Source: Dasyornis broadbenti
Taxonomy: Eukaryota; Chordata; Aves; Passeriformes; Dasyornithidae
Length of the DNA: 64,000 nucleotides
Assembly (NCBI GenBank): GCA_013397935.1
Contig: VZRN01002231.1
Location: 346,943 to 410,942, forward strand
Direction: 5' to 3'
Shown here: in pieces, positions 10,430-22,600 of the stretch
Numbering within the stretch: position 1 is the stretch's first letter
Layout: each line of letters begins with the position of its first letter
The notes under the pieces: generated by a model
Told to the model about the DNA's origin: nothing
Seen by the model: only the letters and a program-made list of their open reading frames with translations
Database searches by the model: none
Program-made: the position numbers and the translations under genes

Positions 10430-13400
10430 ATTTCAGAGAGAAGAGGAGATTATTTCGGCAGAAGGGGGAGGGAGGTGATGGGTTTTGTTGACTTCAGTAA
10501 ATGAGGTGGCAAGAAAGGCATGCAACACAGAGGTATTGTATGGCTTTCCTTGCACCCCACAATTACCCTGTGGTGCCCCCAAGCCCCTGAGGGAATCTCC
10601 TTCTTTGGGAATAAGAGTGGACTATACCCTTCCTCACAGCATCCCTCTTTCCCTTGCTTTCTGATTGCTTCATCCTCTTTTTTTTCTGGGGCTGGCTCTC
10701 CCAAACAGAGCAATGGGCTGATTTTGGAGTGGAATTGGTTTTGTATGGAAGAAAAGCAATTTGAAAGAGGGCAGTTCTGCAGTGTTTTTTCCCCAAAACA
10801 GGGTTATGCATGAAAGATGATGTAGAGCAACAAGACCTGGGCGTTCCTGCTGCAAACACCACATTGGGCCAGAGCATCTTGAAATCATGGGTGGTTGGAT
10901 ACCTAAAGAGTCAAATTTCCCTGAAGGAAGCTTTGTGTTGAGGCTGGCTGGAGCATCTTCCCAGTCTGCACTGACTATACCCAGCAGCTGGATTAACCTA
11001 GTGCTGTTTGTGGGGCAGGTACATTATCCCAGCCATCCCATCCTCTTCCTTGGCATAGCCCAAGTCCTGCTCTATCACACCTGTGTCACTGCTCTTGAAT
11101 CTTCCAGGGAAAATGGTCCAGATCTCCCAGTGCTGCTCCTCCCCGCACTGCTCGGGCTCTGTTCTCTGCCTTGAAGTCTCAGGCAGGTGTTCAAATAAAT
11201 AATGCAGCTAAAAATACCTTTTGGCAGCAGCTGGGAGTTGTTGTGAGTGGCGCTGCCGGAATGGTGGGAATACAGCATCCCGGCTCCACGGGCAGGTGTG
11301 TCTGTGTGTTCTGAAAAATCGAGAGCAAGAGCTGTGGGAACGAGGGTCCGCCTGCCTCCTGGGCCCACCACAGGCCCACTGACGGGGAGGTGGCATTGCC
11401 TTGGCCAGGGTTGGCTTTCTGCAAAAGGAGGGGAGCCACCAGCTCCATCCCAGCTCCTGGAGGAGAGTCACACCAGCCCTGCACTCAGGCTGTGTCAGGA
11501 AAGGATCATTTGCACTGTGGTAGCATCTCAAACCGTTCTCCTTTGGCTAACACTTAATAGGCTGGATCATACAGCTGCCTCCAGGGAAGGGTACTGAGCC
11601 CTTCTCAGTCATCTCCAGGTGCTGCAAGAGCACCCGGCACCTTGGGCTTTCAGTCTGGTTTGCTGAAATTGGTGGTTTGAAAACCTCCCCCAAAAACCCT
11701 TTGCTGGCTGCCTTTTCCTAGGGAGTCATCCCAGCTGAGTGTAGCTCCTGGTGGCATTTCCTCCTCCCTTCACCTGCCTGGACCCGAACCTGGCAGCCCA
11801 GAGGGTGCAGATTACTCCATGTCCACTAGCGCTCCTCTCCTGGCACTGCTTGGAGAGCTTTTGAGAACTGCCCCAGCAGCAAATTGTTGGGACGACAGAT
11901 TTAATTATTGCAACAGAAACGTTGCTGGGGGCAGTTGGCCACAAACAAAACTGACCTTGGTTTTTCCTCTTGCCCAGCTGATACCAAGCTCTTTGCTGCT
12001 CCCGAAGGTCAGAGCTGCTCCCGCTCCGATGCACAGAGGATGAGGGATGCCAGGCTGTGATGTTCCTGTGTCCACGCATTTTTGGGGAAAGCTGGCCACT
12101 GTCTGCACCAGTTGTGGTCTTTTTGGTGGGCTGTCCTTGTGCTTCTCATTTTGTAGAGCAAAGTGGCATGTTAATGAATCCCAAAGCAATCGTGCAGGAG
12201 TGCAAGGATAGGGACTGGGGAAGCCGGAGTGCTCCTGAGTGTTTCATGCTGCTCAGTGAGGGCTGAGACCTGGTCCCGATCACCCTTGAATACTTGCAAG
12301 TGCCCTTGCTTTTCTATAAGCGGCGGAGCTGCTGGCGGGGCTGACGTGGTGGCTGAGGGTCACTGGTGGTCTGGTACTGGAGTGATGCTTGAGTCCCGCA
12401 GTGCTGCCGCCTCATTGCGGCTTTGGCCACAGCTCCTTTCGAGGTCTGAAAAGATGAAGCCAAATGGCGTGTTGGAAAACCTTCCCAGCACTGAGGGAGA
12501 TACTGTCTAGGAATTGCTGGCTGCTTTTCTATGCTTCTCCATGCTTTTGGGGTATATTTGACCTGTTTTGACAGCAGAAATGCAATCCCAGTGCAAAATC
12601 AGCAAAGGATTGGACATCTTTTGGAGGGAAACATGGTCCAGCAGTGGCATGGTGACCCAACTGTGGTGTGGTGGTCTAGTGCATGCCCCCCCCAAACCCG
12701 TCTGCTGTGACTTATCTCAGTCCCCAGGGCTGGGGGGTTTGCTGTGGCTCTCCAGCCCACTGCTGGCCCATGAAATGCAGTCAGAACTACACAGATGCCA
12801 CGAGCCAGGGCAAGCTGACTCTTCCCATCTCATCCTGCAGAGAACAAACAGAGCTCAAGGTAAAGCGCTGAAATTTCACCGTGACCTTTTCTTAAAGCAT
12901 TATAATCAAGTTGAACGTTTCCAGTTGTCCCACTAATGTTTGCCCCATGGGAGAAGGCGTCCTGCTTTGAGGGAGGATGTTTGTGGCGATGAGCGCGCCA
13001 GCCCCGGGAGCTCGTAGCGCTGGATGCCAAGTGCCTGCTGGGGCTGGGGAGGCGGAGGGCAGAGGGCCGGGGTTGCTCCCTGCCTCCCACTGTAATGCAG
13101 CCAGGGGAGGGAATCTGCTGAACGCTCTGCATCTGCTACAGCCTTTGCTCAGGGCTCTCCAACACATGGATTGTAAAACACACAGCGCCTGGCGTGTCGC
13201 CGGGCACCCGCCAGGCCTCCCATGTGTGATTCCTGGGCATCACGCTTGGCTCAGGCTGGGGGCTTGGCAGCTTCTGCCTGGGGGGCAAGTTGGGATTGGC
13301 TTGAGGGAACCTGAGACTGGAGCTGATCTGGCTTAGTCCACAGATGTGGGGACAGAGAGAGCCATCAAAGTCCGGTTTAGACAACAGCGGAAGCCTTTCT

Positions 13401-15590
13401 GGGGAGAAAAGATGAGCTGTGTTTATGCTGCTGTGTCTGCTAGACCTGTCTTTCTGATGCAGTCATGGGCTCTTTCCTCTCGTGTCTTGTAGTGCTGGGT
13501 CTGGGGACACAGTGTTCAGCCTTCAGCTTGAGCAGGCAACTGCCCCTCCTGTGTCCTCTTGTTCTTGTGGCTTCCCTGGCACAGACAATGGGGTTTCTGT
13601 GTCCCTCTGCCAGCAGTGGAAAAGGTGATGCTGTCTATCTCAAAGATGTAGTCTCCCAGAGCAGCATGAGGGGTGACTCAAGTGCTCCATAAATCTTGCC
13701 CTCCCAAGCACAGCAGTATGTTTCCTGTAGGATTGGGAAGGGGTTCCAGCTCACACTGTGGAGGGAAGATGTTTTTGCAGACCCTTCCCCATCCAGTATT
13801 CTCTCACTGAGTTTGGCTCAAAATGTCCATGACTACCTGGAATGTTTTTCAGGTCCCCACCTAATTTTTGAAAGATATTTGAGGGATGAAGGATGGAGAC
13901 ACTCATACCTCCCATGTGTGTTGGAGTGCTGGTGGTTGGAGTGGCAGTGCTGGGGGAATGTCACAAGGGCTTCCAGACCCATCCAGACACCTATGGGGCT
14001 GCAGACAGCCCTTCACTGGCATCGTGCTTCAGCCTCGCCAACCCCTCCAGTTTGCAGCTGCCTCCTGCAGCCACGTGCCTGTGTGGGGTGAGCCCTTTCC
14101 TCCCTGCGCCCGGCCGGTCTGTGCTTGCCATATCCCAAAGCGCCTGTCTTTGTCCTGGGAAGCGAGGGTCCCCTCTGGCTGCACACTGGCTCCACTGACA
14201 TTTAGCTTGCAACGATGCATATGGATGAGCAGCAGGCAGGAGGGTGATGGGGGGCTGGCCCCGCGACCCCGCAGACATGAAGCTGCTGCTGCTGCTGCAG
14301 CATGTGGCTCCAGGGGCTTTGGTTTTATTTTTGAATTTTCTCTTTGAAATGTTCCAACAATCCCGGTTCAGATTTGGCCAGGAAGGCAGGCTGGCTGGGT
14401 GGGGTGCTGCTGCATCCCAGGGGCTTCCTTCAGGCAGCAGCTCTGTTCACACAAGGCATTGGATGCAGCTGTAGTGTTCCCAGCAAAGCTCTGTTTTAAG
14501 CATGGAAAATTGAGTTCACCACACTGTTGAAGTCTTGTCTGAACCAGCTGCCATGCAATGTTGTCAGGTTTTGTGGCCTGGGCCGTGCTTGGGACCTCTG
14601 GAGCAGCATCATCGTGTCTGGTTCGTCCCAAATGGTGGCTCGTGTGGTGCTAGTGTTGGGGGGCTGCATGCTGGGGGGTTTCAGCGTAGCACCTCTTGGG
14701 TGATCTTGTTTTATTCCTCTGCTGTGCATATCCAGTATGTCTGAAGACATGATCATGCCCTACTTCTTTGCTTCCTGAGGGTGGATGGTGCTCCTGAATA
14801 TGGCATTCCTTGCTGCTGCCCTCGGGAGAGAGTCCAGCCTGGCTTTCAGGGTCAGGTAGCTCCACATCGTGGGACTGTGCTGTGGGCACAGTGACTTGGG
14901 ATGCTGCTGCCATGGCTCAGATGCAGTCGTCCCCTGGAAGGTGGGATGGTTGGGAAACCAAAGCATGGGACTACTGAGTGGGATAGTGTTGAAGGCAGTG
15001 GTCTCCATGAGAACCCACAGCAGGGCAGGGAGGTTAAGCGTGCCCTGAAGAGCCCTGTGACAGGCAGGCAGGTCTGCTCTGTGTGTGTGTGCCTCCTTGG
15101 TCTGTTTCTCACTCCCAGACATGAATTGTTTGCTGATGGAGCAGCCTCTCAGGCCAGCACGCCAGTGCTCCCTCCCCACATCCGTGCCACCCATGTCCCC
15201 CATCTGGCCCCAGCTCTGGGTGCCGTCCTCCCTGAGGTGACCCCGCTCTCTCCTACTGGGCAGGTCTCCCTTGCACAAAATGGCTCCCTCCAAGCGCCCC
15301 CTGCTTCACCTTCTTCCCCTTCCCCAAAACTTTCTTGCTCTGGGGTACGCCGCAGAGCTGTCCTCCGTCTCAGTTGTTCCCGGCTGTCAGAGGTTATATA
15401 TATCCGCTCTGCTCATGCTCATCCTCTGTAACCATTTTCTGCTACAGAATCTTCTGGCTGCTCGTTGAAGCCTTAATCCGTAATGCAGCGATCAATGGGT
15501 GTGCGCCTTTACCACTCGGATGCTCATTTTTTAATCCCCACTGCCTCCTTCAATGTCATCCCTTCCCATTTTTCTTTATAGAATTTCAGG
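10430..15590. other. Intronic sequence without recognised genes
   Basis: About 5 kb of GC-rich unique DNA. A CpG-richer spot lies at about 12985-13060 and a CTGCTGCTGCTGCTG run at about 14283-14298. Many overlapping frames of 60-180 codons exist on both strands, as expected at this GC content. None shows a recognisable family, signal peptide or conserved motif. No repeat family was recognised. Confidence 0.55.
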
Positions 15591-15594
15591 TCTA

Positions 15595-15745
15595 CTGTAC
15601 CTGCTGATTACTTAGCGGAGACCGCTGGACATCTCCCTTAATTAATTCCATCGATTTCTCAAATCCCACAAGGTTTGGGGTCCTTAGATTTCTGAAGCAG
15701 CTAAATGGAATGTCTAAATTCCGACATTTTCCCTCTATAAATTGT
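15595..15745. promoter_or_regulatory. Candidate conserved noncoding element, intron 2
   Basis: An AT-rich island with TGATTACTTAG (15605 onward), a short inverted repeat AGCGG/CCGCT at 15614-15618 and 15622-15626, a TTAATTAATT run at 15638-15647, and ATCGAT close by. It stands out from GC-rich flanks and has no repeat identity. Confidence 0.33.
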
Positions 15746-16074
15746 TTTGCCAGGGAGACGCTGGGAGGCAACGCTTGGGCTTTATTTATTTGGAGGCGAT
15801 GTTAGCCCTGGAGCCTTCCCCGTCCTTGCTGCAGGCACCGAGGAGGGTGTTGGGAGGGGGGTGCTGCTCACCCTCATCACTGGCTGTGGCTCCCATCCCC
15901 GGAGTACTCTTGCAGAACCCCAGTCCTCTGCTGCCGTGCATCCCAGCAGCGGCATCCTTCCGGCGAAGGAGCAGAGTGGGACCAGCCTCAGGAAGGGAAT
16001 AAAGCTCCTGGAAAGGGCCTATTAACCAGTTGGGCCCTCACCGCGTGCGACTGGGGAAGACTCTGTTGCTATGC

Positions 16075-16262
16075 ACAGGGAGCTTAATTTTATTATTACT
16101 CTCTGCTATTTAATGTCTGTCTCTCAGGCAGCTGGTGATGTTTTAATGAAGCTGGAATTGCGTAGTCTGTAGCGCTGGATAATCGTAAGCTGCCGAGTCA
16201 GAATCAAATTAATAATTCATGAAATTAAAGTGTGTAATTAATTCAAACCGCGCAGATGAGGA
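16075..16262. promoter_or_regulatory. Candidate conserved noncoding element with homeodomain cores
   Basis: AT-rich block bounded by GC-rich sequence. Cores include TTAATTTTATTATTAC near 16084, an AATTAATAATTC run near 16207-16218, and TAATTAATTC at 16235-16244. A TGGATAATCG near 16176 resembles a paired-type or OTX-like site. The clustering of TAAT cores in 190 bp supports an enhancer-type element. Conservation is untested. Confidence 0.38.
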
Positions 16263-17329
16263 GGGACCCGAGTCTTTGGCCTGAAAGCAGCACACATGTC
16301 TGTGAAATGTGCATGTGTTGGTCTGCAATGAGGGGCAGATCTGCCACCTCTCACCTCTCCAGTCCAGGTCCTTGGGCCGTGCTGACCTCCTGGCCTGTAT
16401 GGCATTGGAGGCTCAGTTTTAATTGGTTTCATGTGAGAGCTTCCCCACACACACATTTTATTTTCAGGTTAAAATTTCTACACTAGCATGTGGTCTAAAA
16501 ATGGTGGTAATTGATGGCTGGGGAATGTTATTGGGTATGGCTATGTCTCCCATCCCCTGGAGAAGAGAAGCAAGATGTGCCTCTCCCCTTCATTAGTATG
16601 GCTGTGGTTGTATTTGTTTTCTCATTCGAGCTGGGGTGAAACTACTGGAAATGAGCAACCACTGGGTTGCTTTTTGAAGGGCTCCTACAGCGAAAAGTCC
16701 TGATGGACTATTTGGGCTTGAAAAGGTGGAGAGGGTCAACTTGGTAGAGTTTACAGTTTACACCAGCAGGGCAGGGATGTTTTCCTTGGTGGTTTCCCAG
16801 TAATTTGTAGTGCAAAAAGCCAGCAGTGTATGTTCCTAACACCTTAAGTAGAAGCCGAAGGGACTGAAGGGCCACCATGAAGGATGTGGGCTTGGAAGTT
16901 TGGAATGTACCAGTTGCAAGCAGGTGGGGCAACTGGGCTGAGTAGCACTGAAGGCTTTGGGAGCTTTTGGCTTTGTATCTGATTGTATCTAGTGGCAACA
17001 TTGTTGATCCATCTTGTAGGAAACAACTGACCCTGTCAGTCCTCACATTCCTGCGAGCCTTTGCTGCCGCTGAGAGGTTTCACAGCTTCACCTGTGCTGG
17101 GGACAGGGGTCTTACTGCATCCTGATCCAAGACGGGGCGATTGGGAATTGTCTTGGGAGCCATGTCTCTTGAGCCTCTTAATGCACTCAGAAGGGTTTTC
17201 CTTGTGTGTGCAGGGCTCCAAGTGAGATTGGAGGAAATTCGGATGTAAGATGTGCACATGCTGAAATGAAATATCCACTTGGGTCTGAAATGCCAGTCTT
17301 CCTGTGAGTGTCGAGCTGTCCATGCACGG

Positions 17330-17700
17330 AAAACTTTCTTATTTACCCTGGCTGAGATGTTAAATATTTTGCAGCTTTGAAGGCTGCACCTTTAGCATCC
17401 ATTGTCTGAGGGGAAACAGGCCCAGCCAGGCTCTCCTGCCTCTACCATTAAATCATCCAAGGTCATCATTGCGTCTGCAGCAGAGCAATGCACTGCTCTC
17501 TTTCTGTCTGGCCAGAGCGGGCTTTGCCCATTCAGTTACAGATTCCCAATTTGTTATTTTTGTGCAAGGCAAAATGTTGGCATTGTGGATTTGGGGCATG
17601 AATTTCTTGAAGACATTTGTGAGGCAATCTTTTATTCATACGAATTAAAATTTTTTTTTAAGCCAAAAATCTGGCTGCAGCAAGATAATGTGATTTGCTG
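17330..17700. promoter_or_regulatory. Weak candidate noncoding element
   Basis: A moderately AT-rich, repeat-free block. It has TTAAATATTTTGCAG near 17360, an ATTAAATCATCC core near 17448, ATTCATACGAATTAAAA near 17634 and a short T tract. The motif density is lower than in the other candidates, so this is a tentative call. Confidence 0.22.
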
Positions 17701-18529
17701 TAAATGCCATGGCTGTGAAGGATCTCAAGCACAAAGCTGATGGAATATCTACTTAGAAAACTATTGAACGAAAGCAAAATTGCACTGAGAGGACAGTGCG
17801 AGTTCATTTTAGAGGTGTGAGTCAAGACCCATCCCCACTTTTTAAAGCTGACTGCAAAATCCTTTTGCTCCTGGTAGGCACACATTGTTCTTGCTCCAGG
17901 CACAGCCATCTCGAGCAGCATCCATGTCTAGGGACCTGCCTGGGTTGGAAAGGGGAGATTTGGTGCAGCATCTCTTTAGTTTGCTTGATCTTTCCTGCTC
18001 TGTTTGGCAGCTGGTGGCCCTGGCAGCTGAGGAACACCAGATTTCTTCTTGAGAGGGGAGGAAAGCTGTGAATTCCCCTTTCTCCAACCCAGACAGGGAC
18101 AGCAAAATGTATTTCTGTCCGGACAGTTGATAGACACTGACTGGTTCATGGCTGTTCCGGCACTCACTGGGTTTCAGTAGTACAGGGAAATCCTGCCTAG
18201 TGCAGAGTCAGAGCAGAGATGGAGAAACCACTCTTTTTTTTTTCTTCTAGGCTCTTGTGCAGGCAGGAAATTCAAAAGGTTGCTTTTATTTCGCAGTCAG
18301 AGGCAAACATAGCTCTTTTTCGTGTTTCATTAAATGAGGTTCTTCTGATCATTTCCAGGGCCTGTTGCAGCTGTTGGGTTTGGCAATCCTGAATGGTTTT
18401 AGTTCCAGAGGAGAGACAATATTTCAGTATTCAGAAGGGGTTTTTAACACTCACTGTCTAGGTTTCAGGAGCCTGGAAACACCAGCCATCCACACTGTAC
18501 TGTATGATGGAAAAGCGAGATACACAGGG

Positions 18530-18640
18530 CCTTCATGCTCATTAATTGCATGCAATTAAGCCCTGAAGCTTTTGCAATACCTGCTGAAATCAAGCAATTG
18601 CTTTTGGACCATCGTGGTTGCAATTCTTCTTTTAAAATCC
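18530..18640. promoter_or_regulatory. Homeodomain palindrome pair (candidate dimer sites)
   Basis: TTAATTGCATGCAATTAA at 18542-18559 is a perfect 18-bp palindrome made of two facing TTAATTGC homeodomain-type cores around GCATGC. Thirty-two bases on, AAGCAATTGCTT at 18592-18603 is a second perfect palindrome sharing the GCAATT unit. Chance alone predicts roughly 0.24 perfect 18-bp palindromes per 64 kb, and the nearby related palindrome makes chance less likely. It may be a homodimer or co-operative homeodomain site. Confidence 0.45.
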
Positions 18641-19068
18641 CATTGGCACCTCCCTGCCTTGGTGGAAGTCCCAGGGTTTGGGGTGCTGTTGAGTGGCACA
18701 GTTTGAGGACCAGGAGAGTATAAGATATTTCTATAAATTTTCCCCAGTATTTTTCTAATAGCTCAGAGTCAACCATGCGTCCTGGCCATGTGGGAGGAAG
18801 GCACGAAACCGAGTCAGGCCACCACAACTTGTTCCCTGAGCTTTTGTTTCAGTGTTCAAACACAACAAGCCATAGCCTGCTTCACCTCTCTGTCTTGTAC
18901 TTTCTCCGTTGTAGGAAGAAAGGGAAGGGCAGGATTTCCCCCTCCCTGTGAGCGTGGCTAAACATCAGCAAAGGGCTCCAAGGCTGCACGGCACTGGGTA
19001 AATGCTGAGTGGTATTAATAATAACCTGCCCCTTTTTGCTAATGTGCTCCCCTTTGGAGTTCTGGTCT

Positions 19069-19100
19069 TTTATTATTATTATTATTACTATTATTATTAC
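19069..19100. repeat. (TTA)n microsatellite
   Basis: An interrupted TTA/ATT trinucleotide run with single substitutions (ATTACTATT). A short tandem repeat likely to be length-variable between individuals. Confidence 0.9.
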
Positions 19101-19439
19101 TGTACTTGTTACAACACAGGATGCGGGGAAGCCGAGGACTGCAGCTGGCTGCCTCCATCTCTCTGCCTCCATCCTGCTCCGTCATCCCCCGCCTGCGGAA
19201 TGGGTGGTTTATGTACCAACCTCCGAGCAGCTCCTGCTCCCTGGAGGGTGCGAGGGAGCCCTGCGGCTCCCTGGCCCCGTGCTGGCTCATCCCCACCAGG
19301 TGGGGATGGTGGGAGACCCTCAGCTCTTGGCTTAGAGCTGCTGCCTCCTCCTTGCAGATCCAGGCAGCTCTGCGGGGGCAGGTGGGGAGGTAGAAGGGGG
19401 CAGGGGGAGTGGGTGTGGGAGGGGTGCCTGGCAGAAAGG

Positions 19440-19690
19440 CTTACTGCCAAACACAAACAAAAACACGATGCAAATGAGCTGCTTGCAACAGGTAGCCTTA
19501 ATCAGATGCTGTCAGATGAATTCAGCATCTCTCCGATTGTCGCCTGCACTAGCCTCCCGTTCGGAAGCCCTCATCTGCTCCAGATGTGGTTTAATTTACT
19601 GCGACTTGGCTAATTACTGTAATTAAGGATTAATTACTGTTAATTACTTTCACATAAACTCAACGCCAGTCAAAGAGCGGAGCCTTATGA
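19440..19690. promoter_or_regulatory. Strong candidate enhancer: octamer, E-boxes, MEIS/PBX-like pair and TAATTA array
   Basis: A sharp AT-richer block between GC-rich flanks. In order: a SOX-like acaaacaaaaac run; a perfect POU octamer ATGCAAAT near 19469; TTAATCA at 19498-19504 followed after four bases by CTGTCA at 19509-19514 (on the minus strand, a MEIS core TGACAG, then TGATTAA); E-boxes CATCTG and CAGATG near 19570-19585; and then a homotypic array at about 19591-19648 (TTAATTTACTG, TAATTACTG, TAATTAAGG, TTAATTACTG, TTAATTAC). This grammar is typical of developmental, often neural, enhancers. Activity and conservation are inferred. Confidence 0.5.
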
Positions 19691-22600
19691 AGCCTGCCAC
19701 AGCAGCGAACACAACCACGGCAGCTTGGGTGGGCCCGCCGGGTCCTCGGGGCCATCCCGAGCTGGTGCCCACCACCCGGCCGGCCCCTGGCCGTGGCCCT
19801 CACCCCATGGATCACCCCCTGCCTGGCCCTTCCGAGGCTGGCGGGCAGGCATGGCAGGGCTCCAGATGGCATCCAGCAAGCCAGCTACTGTTATTATCGT
19901 TAATAATTAGATAGAGCAGGGATTTGCTGTGCAAACCCTGGTTAGGAAGGGGAGGCCAGCAGCATCTCCGGCAGGCTCTGGAAAGATGCAGCAGATTAGT
20001 ACCTTTCTCATCGTCAGCCCTTCCCGATGCTCCCACCTGCTGTGTCCTCCACTGCCCTGTCCCCAGCCAGGGGCCTTGCTGAAGTCCATTAATATGTGAG
20101 AGATGCAAAAGTGTTAGGCTTCCCTCAGTGTCACACAAGCAAAAGGTGCTTTAGCAAACAAGGGAAGAACTCAACCCTGTATCTAAGGGAACAGGAGCCA
20201 GGAAAACCTGCGGTGGGTGCAGGAAGGAGCACCAAAATGATTCATGGACAGTGCAGCATGTAGTGTTCCCATGGGAAACAAGTGTCTGCTGGTTGCGCAG
20301 GGACTGCCCTGCTTCCCTGGCTCTCTTAGACTTGTTAGGCTCTGTATCTATCGGCCTTACTAGTTTTAAAAGTCCTGGGGCCTTTTCCATCACAGCAGAG
20401 GGAGGAAAAGCCTTGGAAGGGGGAACATGAGGTTGTGACGATGGCAGCAAAGCTGTGAGTGGACCGTGCCCCATCTTCATCCATTGCCTGCAGCTCCGGC
20501 CTGCTCTCGTGGCCACGTGTGTAATATGAAGGCAGGATGGGAGAGAAAAATTGGCATGATTAGATGGGTATTGTTCTATTAGATCTCTGCCCGCTCGCTC
20601 TTGTGTCTCAGCATTTGAAGATGAAACATATTCATTTAGCTCCCAGGATGAATGGTTTTAATAAGGGGAGCAAGATGAGGTGGGGTAGTCCTGATGACTT
20701 CAGAGACCCATCAACTCTCCCCCTAAGGCCATTTCGGTGATGACATGGGCCACACAACCATTAACACCACAATCAGGACAAGTTTTCTGTGTCCATGCGA
20801 ATACTTCAGCTGGGGAGTGCGTGTTTTGGAGCCCAGGAGGGGATGTGTATCAGCAGTAATCAGATTGAGCCTGCAGGGAGGGCAGGCAGGGGGTGAAGCA
20901 GGGGCTCCCCAGATGCGATTCCTGGGGGCAGGCAAAGGGAAGCAGAGATGCAGGTGGACCATCCAAGGGTTGTGTTGCCAGCTAGCGTCTGCTGGATTTC
21001 TACCTTCCCAGTATCCCATCACTCGACTGATGCCACCCTGATTAGGGCCTGAGACCTTGCAGTGCTCATTAGTTATTTCAGCAGGACCCAGCACCTTCCT
21101 GTGCCATTCCACCCGGCCCCAACCACTCCGCTGCCATCCGCCTCCAGGCTGGCTGTGGCCTGCCTAAGCCTCAAATCAAGATAATTCCATTATCGGGAGC
21201 ATCTCTGGGGGCAGAAGAAGGGACACCACGCCACTGCCGGTGTCCGCATGGCCCAGCCTCACCGGTTGGGAGCCGGGGGTGCGCAGGGGAAGCACGCTCC
21301 GGTGAGCGAGACGGGGAAGCTAGCCGGCGCTCCGGCTGTCAGCTCCACTCAGCCCGGCTGTCAGGCACAGGGATGCAGAGGCCCTCATTGCTTTAATTGA
21401 CACCTTCCTCTGGCATCCCACGCTCGGCCATCCCAGCCCCATCCTTCCTTTCATCTTCCCTCTCCTCTCCAGGAGGGAGCTGGGATGTGATGCAGCCCTC
21501 TTGCTTGCCCCTGAGCCCCTGGATCCAAGGCTGGGGAAGAAGGGCTGGACCAGGATGGGTTCAGGAGTGTGGCCAGCATCTCTCGTGTGATAGTTTGGTG
21601 CATGCTGGTTTTCCCAAACATCAGAACATCCCCTGACAATTTCTTTGCCTCGTCCTTTTCCAAGGCACTGCAGAAATGTTTTGTGGCGGCACCCTTGGAT
21701 GTTTGCTACTCATGGAAGGACCAGAGCCTGAAGACCCATAGGATTTCTGGTCATGCTGTGCTGTTTTGGAGGCATCTCTGTGTGCTCCTTCTCAGTGAGA
21801 AGGAGCAAGAGCTGGTTGCTCTGCAGAGCATGTTCTGGCTGTGTTGGAAGGCCTTGTGAAGCCCATAGGAGGGGAAGAAAGATTGGGGTGGAGGAGCTGG
21901 TGAGATGGCTTCATCTTCCACAATCATCTCTGATGTAGATTGTGCCCAACACATCAGGGTGTCCTGCTGAAGGCCGGGAGAGTTGGCCCCTTTCCGGGCT
22001 GGGAGTGGGGCAGGCAGCCATGAGATGATAGTGGTTTGGGACTGGTGTCCCTTTCCTGGAGGTGACAGCAAAGGCATCTTCTCTCTGCCAAATGAACAGG
22101 AAGAAGCAGAGCTCATGTTTCTTGTCCATCAGGAGTTGCAGGCATAGCCTGTGACTCTTCTTGAACCCCGGACCAAGGCTTCCTTTAGAAAGTTGCTTTT
22201 TAGGGGGAAGTACCTGTTTGGAAAATGCCATCTCAGAAGCTCCAGATGCAATGGACGCATGAGTTCTGGGAAAACTGAGGCATGCAATGCCTGGAACTGG
22301 TGCTCAGACCGCCTATGATGGCAGTCACCTGTGTCAGGCATGTGGCAATGAATCCTGTCCCGTCTTTTTCCACAACTTGACCTTGGTCTCTTCATCCAGT
22401 GCCCCACAACTTGCCTACCCCAGACAGTAGACAGGCTCCACAGCTGGTCGTTCTGTTGAATGGAGGCTTCAGAAAGTTTTGCTGGGACCATGGTTGGTCC
22501 TGCAAGGACCAGACCCCTCTCCTTGCCTGTGCCTGCTGGGAGCCTGCCATGCAAATAAAAACTGTGCCCCTCTTCCCCATTTGTCTTCACTGGGGGGTCT

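Noticed and set aside
15998..16011. AATAAAGCTCCTGG shared with 36125-36138
   Set aside because: Several 14-mer matches are expected by chance in 64 kb, and the flanks differ.
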